Source: Nocardioides iriomotensis (GTDB lineage Bacteria > Actinomycetota > Actinomycetes > Propionibacteriales > Nocardioidaceae). From it: a stretch of 64,000 nt of DNA. Both the position numbers and the translations under genes were made by a program. Location: assembly GCF_004168035.1 (NCBI RefSeq), contig NZ_SDPU01000034.1, forward strand, positions 62,001 through 126,000. The letters run 5' to 3'. Positions 42,574 to 50,519 of the stretch are shown piece by piece. The notes beneath the pieces were generated by a model. It was not told the origin of the DNA. It did not search any database and saw only the letters and a program-made list of their open reading frames with translations. The first letter of the stretch is position 1, and the number at the start of each line of letters is the position of its first letter.

Positions 42574-43455
42574 TCATGCCGACGCGGTCGCCTTCGCCCG
42601 GTGCGCGGCGATCCACGCCATGCCCCACTCGTCGTGGTTGAGGAACACGTCGGCGGCCTTGACGGCCTCGACGATCTTGGGCGTCCGGGTGTCCATGATC
42701 GCGCTGGTCAGCCCGGACGTCATCGCCATCGGCAGCCAGGCCGCACCGAGCGTGTGCCGGTCGGGCATCCCGAAGGACGTGTTGGACGCGCCGCAGGTCA
42801 TGTTCAGGCCGTGCTCGTCGCTGATCCGGCGCATCGTCTCGAAGGTGACCAGCGACGTGGACGTGTCCGCGCCGATCGGCATCGCCAGCGGGTCGATCAC
42901 GATGTCGGCCTTGGCGATGCCGTACTCCTCGGTCGCGACCCGGACGATCTTGGCCGTCAGGTCGAGCCGCTTGTCGGCCTCCATGGGGATCTCGTCGTGG
43001 TCGTTGGGCAGCGCGATGATCGCCGCGTCGTACCGCTTGACGAGGGGGAGGATCGCGGCGAGCCGGTCGTCCTCGGCGGTCACCGAGTTGACCAGGGCGC
43101 GGCCCTGGTACGCCGACAGCCCGGCCTCCAGCGCCTCGACGACCGAGGAGTCGATGCAGACGGGCAGGTCGGTGAGGTCCTGGACCATCCGGATCGCCCG
43201 GGCCAGCAGGTCGGGCTCGTCGGTGAGCGGCACGCCCATGTTGACGTCGAGGACGTCGGCGCCGCCCTCGACCTGGGCGATCACGTCGCGCTCGATGGCG
43301 GACATGTCGCCGTTGCGCAGCTGCTCCTGGAAGATCCGGCGGCCGGTGGGGTTGATCCGCTCGCCGATCAGGCAGAAGCGCTGGTCGTGACCGAGCGTCA
43401 CCTCCTTGGAGGCGGACCGGAGAACGGTGTGCAGCGGCTGTCCGTCGTGGCTCAT
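42574..43455 (-). CDS. Methyltetrahydrofolate:corrinoid methyltransferase (MtgA-like)
   Basis: 293 residues of the pterin-binding (DHPS-like TIM barrel) family. The opening CLIGERINPTGRRIFQEQL (about 28-46) and ADVLDVNMGVPLTDEPDLLARAI match MtvA/MtgA/MeTr proteins. The pterin Asp/Asn residues follow in CIDSSVVEALEAGL, VNSVTAEDDRL, and DIVIDPLAMPIGADT. It would pass the methyl group between methyl-corrinoid protein and THF. It lies between the RamA-like gene (20-base gap) and the corrinoid protein gene (67-base gap with GAGCG-type repeats, 43460-43510). Confidence 0.9.
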   Translation of the reverse strand: MSHDGQPLHTVLRSASKEVTLGHDQRFCLIGERINPTGRRIFQEQLRNGDMSAIERDVIAQVEGGADVLDVNMGVPLTDEPDLLARAIRMVQDLTDLPVCIDSSVVEALEAGLSAYQGRALVNSVTAEDDRLAAILPLVKRYDAAIIALPNDHDEIPMEADKRLDLTAKIVRVATEEYGIAKADIVIDPLAMPIGADTSTSLVTFETMRRISDEHGLNMTCGASNTSFGMPDRHTLGAAWLPMAMTSGLTSAIMDTRTPKIVEAVKAADVFLNHDEWGMAWIAAHRAKATASA

Positions 43456-43522
43456 GCGGGGTCCCCGGGGAAGCGAGAGCGGAGTGAGCGAAGCGAGCGC
43501 AGGGAGCGCTTTCCTGGGGTGT

Positions 43523-44188
43523 TCATGCGGGGACCTTCGTCCGGCGCTCGTTGAGCAGCGCCTTGGCGCGCTTCACGGTCGCGGACGCGTCCGCGGCGTA
43601 GCCGTCGGCGCCGACCGCGTCGGCGTACTCCTGGGTGACCGGCGCGCCGCCGACCATCACGACGACCTCGTTGCGCAGGCCGGCCTTCTCGAGGGCGTTC
43701 ATGTTGGCCTTGAACATCGGCATCGTGGTGGTGAGGAACGCCGAGAACCCGACGATGTCGGGCTGGTGCTCCTCGATCGCCTGAACGAACTTCTCCGGCG
43801 CGACCTGCACCCCGAGGTCGATCACCTCGAAGCCGGCCCCCTCGAGCATGATGTTGACGAGGTTCTTCCCGATGTCGTGGACGTCGCCCTTGACGGTGCC
43901 CATCAGGAACTTGCCGACGGTCTCGACGCCGGTCTCGGCGAGCAGCGGGCGCAGCCGCTCCATCGCCCCGGCCATCGCCCGGCCGGCGATCAGCATCTCC
44001 GGCACGAAGAAGTCGCCGCGCTCGAACCGCGCCCCGACCTCCTCCAGTGAGGGGATGAGGGCGTCGAACAGCAGGGTCTGCGGCTCCATGCTGAGCTGCA
44101 GACCCTCCTCGGTGAGCTCGAGGACGCGCGGTGCGTTGCCGACGAGCGTCTCGTCGTACAGCGACTGCAGGATTTCCTCAGGGGTCAT
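43523..44188 (-). CDS. Corrinoid (B12-binding) protein, MtgC/MttC-like
   Basis: 221 residues. The N-terminal four-helix cap domain (about 1-90) precedes a Rossmann B12 domain: GTVKGDVHDIGKNLV with the cobalt-ligand H104 in DxHxxG, then VGFSAFLTTTMPMF (SxL/T region) and VVMVGGAPVTQEYADAVGADGY. The methyl group is carried on this cofactor between the MttB-family enzyme and the MtgA-like transferase. The ATG at 44188 overlaps the IclR stop by four bases (44185-44188), so regulator, corrinoid protein, transferase and activase form one operon. Confidence 0.95.
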   Translation of the reverse strand: MTPEEILQSLYDETLVGNAPRVLELTEEGLQLSMEPQTLLFDALIPSLEEVGARFERGDFFVPEMLIAGRAMAGAMERLRPLLAETGVETVGKFLMGTVKGDVHDIGKNLVNIMLEGAGFEVIDLGVQVAPEKFVQAIEEHQPDIVGFSAFLTTTMPMFKANMNALEKAGLRNEVVVMVGGAPVTQEYADAVGADGYAADASATVKRAKALLNERRTKVPA

Positions 44189-44964
44189 GCCACGCCCTCC
44201 TTGGGTGTGCGACCGCGGAGCAGCGTGGACAGCTCCGCGGCATGTTCGTGCAGACGGCGCCCGAGCTCGTCGAGCCGTCCTTCCAACCGTGGGGTCGGGC
44301 CCGAGACCCCGAGCGCGGCGACGACGTCGCCGTGCGGACCGTGCACCGGCACGGCGACACCGGAGAGCCCGATCTCGAGCTCGTCGGCCGTGACCGTCCA
44401 CCCGCGCCGCCGGGACCGCTCGGCGTCGAGCCGGAACAGGGCGGGGTCGGTCAGTGTCTCGTCCGTCTGCGGCGGCAGCTGCGCGTCGGGCAGCGGCAGC
44501 ACGCCCCAGGCGTAGAAGACCTTGCCCAGCGCCGAGCAGTGCGGCGGCACGTCGACGTCGGTCCAGTCGCGGGTGCCGAGGAGGAACGTCGCGTCGACCT
44601 GGGCGACCTGCACGACCCGGTCGCCGCGAGCGACGCTGAGGTGCACGGTCTCGTGCGTGTCGTCGCCGATCGCCGCCATGGTCGGCTGCGCGACGCGCAC
44701 GAGCTCCTCCCACGGGTCGTGGCGGGCGGCGTACAGCCAGAACAGGGAGCCGGCGACGTACGACCCGTCGGCGTCGCGCTCGAGCAGCCCCGAGCGCTCC
44801 AGCGCGGTGAGCATCCGCGACGTCGTGGACTTGGCCAGCCCGCTGGACTCCTGCAGGTCGGCGAACGTCATCGGGTCCTCGGCGCGGACCACGGTCGAGA
44901 CCAGGTCGGCGGCGCGGTCGACGGCGCGCGTGCCGCTGGCCGTGACGGTGCCGGTCTCGCTCAC
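44185..44964 (-). CDS. IclR-family regulator of the corrinoid methyltransferase genes
   Basis: 259 residues: winged HTH about 12-75 (AVDRAADLVSTVVRAEDPMTFADLQESSGLAKSTTSRMLTALERSGL, read in parts) and an IclR effector domain about 90-250, with VDVPPHCSALGKVFYAW and ELEIGLSGVAVPVHGPHGDVV. The GTG at 44964 is preceded by AGGAGAAG. It is divergent from mtgB across a 158-base gap that contains a 13-bp inverted repeat (45011-45040), most likely its operator. The effector could be betaine or a demethylation product. It heads its own operon, suggesting autoregulation. Confidence 0.85.
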   Translation of the reverse strand: MSETGTVTASGTRAVDRAADLVSTVVRAEDPMTFADLQESSGLAKSTTSRMLTALERSGLLERDADGSYVAGSLFWLYAARHDPWEELVRVAQPTMAAIGDDTHETVHLSVARGDRVVQVAQVDATFLLGTRDWTDVDVPPHCSALGKVFYAWGVLPLPDAQLPPQTDETLTDPALFRLDAERSRRRGWTVTADELEIGLSGVAVPVHGPHGDVVAALGVSGPTPRLEGRLDELGRRLHEHAAELSTLLRGRTPKEGVA

Positions 44965-45006
44965 GGACTTCTCCTGGTGACGGTGCGGGTCGGGGGTTCC
45001 CAGCGG

Positions 45007-45040
45007 GTTCCATGATGTGGAACTGTGGTTCCACATCATG
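45007..45040. promoter_or_regulatory. Operator before mtgB: nested inverted repeats
   Basis: CATGATGTGGAAC (45011-45023) and GTTCCACATCATG (45028-45040) are perfect 13-base arms around TGTG. Nested in it, GTTCCA-TGATG-TGGAAC (45007-45023) is itself a palindrome containing TTCC-N7-GGAA, the outline seen at the pob/pca sites. Two adjacent dimers of an IclR protein could occupy it. Confidence 0.75.
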
Positions 45041-45122
45041 AGGCTAGGAGTCGTACGGCGGCCGGGTCAAGCACCGGGCCGGGGCCCGTCGACGGATGGA
45101 CAACAGACCCGCAGGAGGACCG

Positions 45123-46562
45123 ATGTTCCGCAACCGGATGCCGCGCTACGAGGTGCTCTCCGAGGACGCGATGGCCGCCCTCGACAAGGGCTGGCGCCGG
45201 CTGGTGACCGAGATCGGCGTGGAGTTCCTGGACCCGCGCGCGCTGGACCTCTTCCGGGACGCGGGGCAGCGGGTCGAGGACAACACGGTGTTCCTCGACC
45301 CGGACTTCGTGCTGGCGCAGGTCGCCAAGGCGCCGTCCGAGTTCGACGTGCAGGCCCGCAACCCGGAGCACAGCATCCACATCGGCGGCGACGCGATGGC
45401 GTTCGGCGCGGTCTACGGCCCGCCGTTCGTGCGCGAGGGCGAGGTGCGCCGCGACGCGACGATGGAGGACTTCCGCAGCTTCACCAAGCTCGCCCAGTCG
45501 TTCCCGGCCCTCGACTCCGCCGGCGGCGTGATCTGCGAGCCGTCCGACACCCCGCTGGACAGCCGGCACCTCGACATGACCTACGCCCTGCAGACGCTGA
45601 CCGACAAGGTCTACATGGGCAACGTGGTCTCCGGGATCAACGCCGCCGACACCCTGGCGATGACGTCGATCCTCTTCGGCTCGCGGGAGGCCATCGAGGA
45701 GACGCCCGCGACCATCTCGCTGATCAACTGCAACTCGCCACTGCGCTGGGACGACCGGATGCTCGAGGCGCAGTTCGAGTACTCCGCCGCCGGCCAGCCC
45801 GTCGTGCTGACGCCGTTCATCCTGATGGGCGCGATGTCGCCGGTCACGATCCCCGCCGCGCTCGTGCAGCAGATCACCGAGGCGCTGTCCGGGATCGCGC
45901 TGTCGCAGCTGATCCGGCCGGGCACGCCGGTGATCTTCGGGTCGTTCCTGTCCAACATCGACATGCAGTCCGGCTCGCCGACGTTCGGCACCCCCGAGTC
46001 GGGCCTCGGCCTGCTCTGCACAGGGCAGATCGCCCGGCACTTCGGCCTGCCGTTCCGCACAGGCGGCGGCCTGACCTCGTCGCAGGTCGCCGACGCGCAG
46101 GCCGGCTACGAGGCGCTGATGACGATGATGCCGACGTTCCTCGCCGGCGCGAACTGGGTGATGCACTCCGCCGGCTGGCTCGAGGGTGGTCTGGTGGCCG
46201 GCTACGAGAAGTTCATCGTCGACGTCGAGCTCTTGCAGATGCTCCAGGTGGAGTTCACCCCGCTCGAGATCGACGAGGACTCGCTCGCCTTCGGCGCCCA
46301 CGCCGAGGTCGGCCACGGTGGCCACTTCCTCGGCGCGATGCACACGATGGAGCGCTTCCGCACCTGCTTCTACCGGCCCTTGTTGTCCTCGTCGGAGAAC
46401 TACGAGCGCTGGATGCGCAACGGCGGCAAGGACGCCGCCGACCGCGCGGGCGAGATCTACAAGAAGCGCCTCGAGGAGTACGAACCCCCGCCGCTCGACG
46501 ACGCCGTCCGCGCCGAGCTCGAGGAGTACGTCATCCGCCGCCGCAAGGAGCTCGGCGACTGA
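45123..46562 (+). CDS. MttB/MtgB-family methyltransferase, likely glycine betaine:corrinoid
   Basis: 479 residues of the trimethylamine methyltransferase (MttB) superfamily, non-pyrrolysine branch. The frame has no in-frame UAG, and length matches MtgB (about 475) better than Pyl-containing MttB. Segments typical of the barrel are GVEFLDPRALDLFRDAGQRVEDNTVFLDPDFV, NPEHSIHIGGDAMAFGAVYGPPFV, GGGLTSSQVADAQAGYEALMTMMP and the tail FLGAMHTMERFRTCFYRPLLSS. The ATG at 45123 follows AGGAGGACCG; an ATG at 45096 in frame is weaker. The substrate is inferred from betB/betA, the betaine importer and the dimethylglycine gene nearby; another methylated amine cannot be ruled out. Confidence 0.82.
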   Translation: MFRNRMPRYEVLSEDAMAALDKGWRRLVTEIGVEFLDPRALDLFRDAGQRVEDNTVFLDPDFVLAQVAKAPSEFDVQARNPEHSIHIGGDAMAFGAVYGPPFVREGEVRRDATMEDFRSFTKLAQSFPALDSAGGVICEPSDTPLDSRHLDMTYALQTLTDKVYMGNVVSGINAADTLAMTSILFGSREAIEETPATISLINCNSPLRWDDRMLEAQFEYSAAGQPVVLTPFILMGAMSPVTIPAALVQQITEALSGIALSQLIRPGTPVIFGSFLSNIDMQSGSPTFGTPESGLGLLCTGQIARHFGLPFRTGGGLTSSQVADAQAGYEALMTMMPTFLAGANWVMHSAGWLEGGLVAGYEKFIVDVELLQMLQVEFTPLEIDEDSLAFGAHAEVGHGGHFLGAMHTMERFRTCFYRPLLSSSENYERWMRNGGKDAADRAGEIYKKRLEEYEPPPLDDAVRAELEEYVIRRRKELGD

Positions 46563-46890
46563 CCCACCCGCCGACCCGGCTCGAACCTCCCGCTCGACCT
46601 CGCCGACCCGGCTCGTACCTCCCGCTCGACCCTGCCGACCCGGCTCGTACCTCCCGCGAGGAGGGCGCGAGTCGGCGCGACTTGCCCTCCCGGGGGCGTC
46701 GAGTCGGCGCGTCTTGCCCCTCGTCGCCGGCCCGCCGTCCGCCCTACCGGAGGCACTTCTCCAGGCCCATGGACGCTTCCCCAGGGGTATGCGCCTTGTG
46801 AAGCGTCCCTTGGCCGTGGCAAGCCGTCCCCGGCCTGCTCCGCGACGCCCTGGACGACCCGCCACGGCCAGACCCCGCGTCACAGCGGGG
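46563..46890 (-). repeat. Dispersed intergenic repeat, copy 2, with 32-base tandem units
   Basis: No gene lies in this 335-base gap. Read on the minus strand, 46890 to 46690 is related to 8892-9215 (shared blocks listed there). It ends in tandem units: two with the GCAAG-CGCGCCGACTC core (about 46723-46658) and three with CGAGCCGGGTCGGC cores whose equivalent bases lie at 46570, 46602 and 46634, exactly 32 apart. The orientation is opposite to copy 1. No open frame, transposase or target duplication is evident. Confidence 0.75.
46873..46890 (-). terminator. Hairpin after the formate-THF ligase gene
   Basis: CCCCGC (46873-46878) and GCGGGG (46885-46890) pair around GTCACA, eight bases beyond the fhs stop codon on the minus strand. 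It is also the outer edge of repeat copy 2. Confidence 0.55.
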
Positions 46891-46897
46891 CGCCGGC

Positions 46898-48577
46898 CTA
46901 CGACAGGCCCAGGATCGTGCCGTCGTCGGCCAGGTCGATCCGCGAGGCCGACGGGTCGCGCGGGAGGCCGGGCATGGTCATCATGTCGCCGCAGACCACG
47001 ACGACGAAGCCGGCGCCGGCGGACAGCCGGACCTCGCGCACGTGCAGCTCGTGGTCCGAGGGCGCGCCGAGCGAGGCCGGATCCGTGGAGAACGAGTACT
47101 GCGTCTTCGCCACGCACACCGGCAGCCCGCCGTAGCCGTCGGTCTCGATGCGCGTGAGCCGCCGCCGCGCCTTCGCGTCCCAGGTCACGAGGCCGGCGCC
47201 GTACAGCCGGGTGGCGATCGCCTCGACCTTCTCGGTCAGAGACAGGTCGTCGTCGTAGGTGTACGAGAACGTGTACGGCGAGGGCGAGTCGAGCGTCTCC
47301 AGCACGCCCTTGGCGAGGTCCTGGGCGCCGACGCCGCCGTCGGCGAAGTGCGTCGCGGGGTAGGCGCGGACGCCCTCGGCGGCGACCAGGTCTACGACCT
47401 TCGCGATCTCGGCGTCGGTGTCGGTCGGGAACCGGTTCACGGCGACGACGCACGGGATGCCGTAGGCGTGGCGGATGTTGTCGAGGTGGCGGCGCAGGTT
47501 CACCATGCCGGCCTCGACGGCGGCGAGGTCCTCGGTGCCGAGGTCGGCGAGCGCGACGCCGCCGTGGTACTTCAGCGCGCGCACGGTGGCGACCACGACG
47601 GCCGCGTCGGGGCGCAGCCCGGACTTGCGGCACTTGATGTCGACGAACTTCTCCGCGCCCAGGTCGGCGCCGAAGCCGGCCTCGGTGACGACGATGTCGG
47701 CGAGCCGCAGCCCGGCGCGGGTCGCGATGACCGAGCTGCAGCCGTGGGCGATGTTGGCGAACGGGCCGCCGTGCACGAACGCCGGCGCGCCCTCGAGCGT
47801 CTGCACGAGGTTGGGTGACAGCGCGTCGCGCAGCACGACGGCCATCGCACCGTCGGCGCCGATCTCGCGGGCGGTGACCGGCTTCATCGCCCGCGTGTAG
47901 CCGATGACGATGTCGCCGATGCGCCGCTTGAGGTCGGCGTACGACTCGGTCAGGCAGAAGATCGCCATCAGCTCGGAGGCGACGACGATGTCGAAGCCGT
48001 CCTCGCGCGGGAAGCCGTTGGCGTGGCCGCCGAGCGCGACGGCGACCTGGCGCAGCGCCCGGTCGTTCATGTCGAGCACGCGCTTCCAGGTGACGCTGCG
48101 GACGTCGATCTCGAGCTCGTTGCCGTGGTGGACGTGGTTGTCGATCAGCGCGGCGAGCAGGTTGTTGGCCGCGGCGATCGCGGCGAAGTCGCCGGTGAAG
48201 TGCAGGTTGATGTCGGTCATCGGCACGACCTGGCTCCAGCCGCCACCGGCCGCGCCGCCCTTCATGCCGAACACCGGCCCCATCGAGGGCTCGCGCAGGC
48301 AGGCCACCGACCGGTGCCCGAGACCGTGCAGCGCGTCCGTGAGCCCGACCGTGGTCGTGGTCTTGCCCTCGCCCGGTGGCGTCGGCGACAGCGCCGTCAC
48401 CAGCACCAGCCGCCCGAGCGGTCGCTCGGCGAGCGAGGTGAGGTAGGGCAGGTCCACCTTGGCCTTGTGGTGCCCGTACCGGACCAGGTGCTCCTCCGGG
48501 ATCCCGAGGGTCTCGTAGGCCACGTCCGTGATCGGCCGCAGCACCGCGGCGTTGGCGATCTCGATGTCTGACTGCAT
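46898..48577 (-). CDS. fhs: Formate-tetrahydrofolate ligase
   Basis: 559 residues, the usual size. It interconverts formate, THF and ATP with 10-formyl-THF, ADP and Pi. The P-loop is in [14 protein letters not shown] (about 66-79). Family blocks are [34 protein letters not shown], and [13 protein letters not shown]. Run in reverse it would save ATP while releasing formate from methyl-derived one-carbon units. The ATG at 48577 has AGGGAGG upstream. A 42-base gap separates it from the purU end, same direction. Confidence 0.95.
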   Translation of the reverse strand: MQSDIEIANAAVLRPITDVAYETLGIPEEHLVRYGHHKAKVDLPYLTSLAERPLGRLVLVTALSPTPPGEGKTTTTVGLTDALHGLGHRSVACLREPSMGPVFGMKGGAAGGGWSQVVPMTDINLHFTGDFAAIAAANNLLAALIDNHVHHGNELEIDVRSVTWKRVLDMNDRALRQVAVALGGHANGFPREDGFDIVVASELMAIFCLTESYADLKRRIGDIVIGYTRAMKPVTAREIGADGAMAVVLRDALSPNLVQTLEGAPAFVHGGPFANIAHGCSSVIATRAGLRLADIVVTEAGFGADLGAEKFVDIKCRKSGLRPDAAVVVATVRALKYHGGVALADLGTEDLAAVEAGMVNLRRHLDNIRHAYGIPCVVAVNRFPTDTDAEIAKVVDLVAAEGVRAYPATHFADGGVGAQDLAKGVLETLDSPSPYTFSYTYDDDLSLTEKVEAIATRLYGAGLVTWDAKARRRLTRIETDGYGGLPVCVAKTQYSFSTDPASLGAPSDHELHVREVRLSAGAGFVVVVCGDMMTMPGLPRDPSASRIDLADDGTILGLS

Positions 48578-48619
48578 GTGACGTCCCTCCCTGTACGACG
48601 TCCGCGGCCGAGGCGCACC

Positions 48620-49504
48620 TCAGCGGAAGACGACGGTCCTCTCTCCGTTCAGCAGGACCCGCGACTGGGCGTGCCACCGGACCGCGCGGGAGAGCACCTG
48701 GGCCTCCACGTCGCGACCTGCGGCCACCAGGTGGTCCTGGTCGTAGGTGTGGTCCACGCGCACCACGTCCTGCTCGATGATCGGCCCCTCGTCGAGGTCG
48801 GCGGTCACGTAGTGCGCGGTCGCCCCGACGAGCTTCACGCCCCGGTCGAAGGCCTGGTGGTAGGGCTTGGCGCCCTTGAAGCTCGGCAGGAACGAGTGGT
48901 GGATGTTGATCGCCCGCCCCGACAGCCGGCGGCACAGGTCGTCCGACAGCACCTGCATGTAGCGCGCCAGCACGACCAGGTGCGAGCCGGTGCTCTCCAC
49001 CAGGTCCATCAGCCGCGCCTCCGCGTCGGCCTTCGTGTCCGGCGTGACCGGGATGTGGTGGAAGTCGATGCCGTACGACTTCACCAGCGGCTCGGCGTCG
49101 AGGTGGTTGGAGACGACGGCCGGGATCTCGATCTGCAGCGCGCCCGTGCTGGTGCGGAACAGCAGGTCGTTGAGGCAGTGCAGCTGGCGCGAGACCATCA
49201 CCAGGGTCCGGTACGGCGCCCGCGTGTCCCACAGCTCGTAGTCCATGCCGAACTCTCCGGCGACGTCGGCGAAGTCGGCACGCAGCGAGCCGGCGTCGAC
49301 CGCCGCGGTGACCGTGAAGTCGATCCGCATGAAGAAACGGCCCGACAGCCGGTCGCCGAACTGCTGGCTCTCCAGGATGTTGCCGCCGTGGCGCACCAGG
49401 AACCCGCTCACCGCGTGCACGATGCCCGGCCGGTCCGGGCAGGAGAGCACGAGGACGAAGTCGCCGGTCGCGGCGGTGGCGGTCGCGCTCGTTGTGGGTG
49501 TCAT
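48620..49504 (-). CDS. purU: Formyltetrahydrofolate deformylase
   Basis: 294 residues. An N-terminal ACT domain (about 15-95: FVLVLSCPDRPGIVHAVSGFLVRHGGNILESQQF) and a formyltransferase-like catalytic domain with FHHIPVTPDTKADAE and the active-site NIHHSFLPSFKGAKPY. It hydrolyses 10-formyl-THF to formate and THF, here probably to recycle THF when much methyl-THF is made. Start ATG at 49504. It is divergent from the third IclR gene; two GTTGCG-like sites lie in the 87-base gap. Confidence 0.93.
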   Translation of the reverse strand: MTPTTSATATAATGDFVLVLSCPDRPGIVHAVSGFLVRHGGNILESQQFGDRLSGRFFMRIDFTVTAAVDAGSLRADFADVAGEFGMDYELWDTRAPYRTLVMVSRQLHCLNDLLFRTSTGALQIEIPAVVSNHLDAEPLVKSYGIDFHHIPVTPDTKADAEARLMDLVESTGSHLVVLARYMQVLSDDLCRRLSGRAINIHHSFLPSFKGAKPYHQAFDRGVKLVGATAHYVTADLDEGPIIEQDVVRVDHTYDQDHLVAAGRDVEAQVLSRAVRWHAQSRVLLNGERTVVFR

Positions 49505-49531
49505 GATCGGTGGGGCCCTCCGACGATCCTC

Positions 49532-49567
49532 GTTGCGTGCTCCGGAACGGAGTCTGCGATACGCAAC
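49532..49567. promoter_or_regulatory. Paired degenerate GTTGCG-N5-CGCAAC sites between purU and iclR
   Basis: Site 1 is GTTGCG-TGCTC-CGGAAC (49532-49548), good on the left half. Site 2 is AGTCTG-CGATA-CGCAAC (49551-49567), good on the right half. Together they span a divergent promoter. The intact form occurs before betB and the dimethylglycine dehydrogenase gene. Confidence 0.6.
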
Positions 49568-49591
49568 AACTCCTGCGCTAGTGTCTCAGCC

Positions 49592-50401
49592 ATGACCACG
49601 GCCTCCGAGGAGCGGAACGGCGCCCGTGACGCGAACGGCGGGGTGCAGTCCGTCGACCGGGCGCTGACCATCCTCGAGGTGCTCGCCCGGATCGGTGAAG
49701 CCGGGGTCACCGAGGTGGCCGCGGAGCTCGGGGTGCACAAGAGCACCGCCTTCCGCCTCGTCTCGACGCTGGAGGCGCACCGGCTCGTGGAGCAGACCGG
49801 GGACCGCGGCAAGTATCGGCTCGGCGTCGGCGTGCTCCGGCTCGCCGGGGCGACCACCGCGCGGCTCGACGTCGTCCAGGAGGCGCGGCCGGTCTGCCGC
49901 CAGCTCGCCGCCGACACGGGGGAGACCGTCAACATCACCGTGCTGTCGGAGAGCTCGGCGCTCTACCTCGACCAGGTCGCGGGCTCGTCGGCCCTGCAGC
50001 CGCACAACTGGGTCGGGCAGCACATCCCGCTCCACGCCACCAGCAACGGCAAGGTGCTGCTCAGCGGTCTCGACGACGCCGCGCTCCGCCGGCTGCTGCC
50101 GACGATGCCGTCGTACACCCCCCGCACGGTCACCCGGAAGGCCGAGCTGCGCTCGGAGCTCGAGCGGGTCCGCGAGCAGGGGTACGCCGTGGCCGTGGAC
50201 GAGCTCGAGATCGGCCTCGCCGCCGTCGCCGCGCCGATCCGCAACGCGGGCGGCGACATCATCGCCTCGATCAGCGTCTCCGGGCCGACGTTCCGGCTGG
50301 GGGAGCGGATCGACGAGGTCGCAGGGCTGGTGAGGGCGTCCGCGCTGGAGGTCTCGCTGCGGCTCGGCTGGGGACACCGTCAGGTCACGACCTCGGCCTA
50401 G
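49592..50401 (+). CDS. IclR-family regulator of choline/betaine genes
   Basis: 269 residues: winged HTH about 18-85 (SVDRALTILEVLARIGEAGVTEVAAELGVHKSTAFRLVSTLEAHRLV, read in parts) and effector domain about 95-260 with GQHIPLHATSNGKVLLSG and ELEIGLAAVAAPIRNAGGDI. It lies between purU and betB. The repeated GTTGCG-N5-CGCAAC motif at its own promoter, at betB and at the dimethylglycine dehydrogenase gene makes it the best candidate to bind that motif. The ATG at 49592 follows AACAACTCCTGCG..., and no strong ribosome site is seen. Confidence 0.85.
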   Translation: MTTASEERNGARDANGGVQSVDRALTILEVLARIGEAGVTEVAAELGVHKSTAFRLVSTLEAHRLVEQTGDRGKYRLGVGVLRLAGATTARLDVVQEARPVCRQLAADTGETVNITVLSESSALYLDQVAGSSALQPHNWVGQHIPLHATSNGKVLLSGLDDAALRRLLPTMPSYTPRTVTRKAELRSELERVREQGYAVAVDELEIGLAAVAAPIRNAGGDIIASISVSGPTFRLGERIDEVAGLVRASALEVSLRLGWGHRQVTTSA

Positions 50402-50473
50402 TGCTTGACGCGAGGTGCGCGAGAGCAGGATCCTCGACCCAAGGGGCTGGTGTGGTTGCGGCCTGTGAATCAG

Positions 50474-50490
50474 GTTGCGGCATACGCAAC
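50474..50490 (+). promoter_or_regulatory. GTTGCG-N5-CGCAAC operator before betB
   Basis: GTTGCG-GCATA-CGCAAC is a 17-base inverted repeat, 30 bases before the betB start. The flanking bases ATCAG before and A after are identical at 58024-58040. Confidence 0.7.
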
Positions 50491-50519
50491 AGACCCCGCG
50501 GGTGCAGAAGGGTGTGCCA

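Noticed and set aside
43456-43522. A regulatory RNA or cobalamin riboswitch between the MtgA-like and corrinoid genes
   Set aside because: Only 67 bases with GAGCG-like repeats; no B12-box or conserved riboswitch pattern.
45123-46562. Pyrrolysine in the MttB-family gene
   Set aside because: There is no in-frame TAG before the stop, no pyl genes are in the window, and length fits the non-Pyl MtgB branch.
45036-49232. A very long open frame on the minus strand (1398 codons) covering mtgB, the repeat and fhs
   Set aside because: It is an artefact of high GC at third codon positions. The translation is Arg/Ala/Gly-rich, matches no family, and overlaps several genes with clear motifs. The same applies to 4548-8609 (plus) and 56777-60991 (minus).
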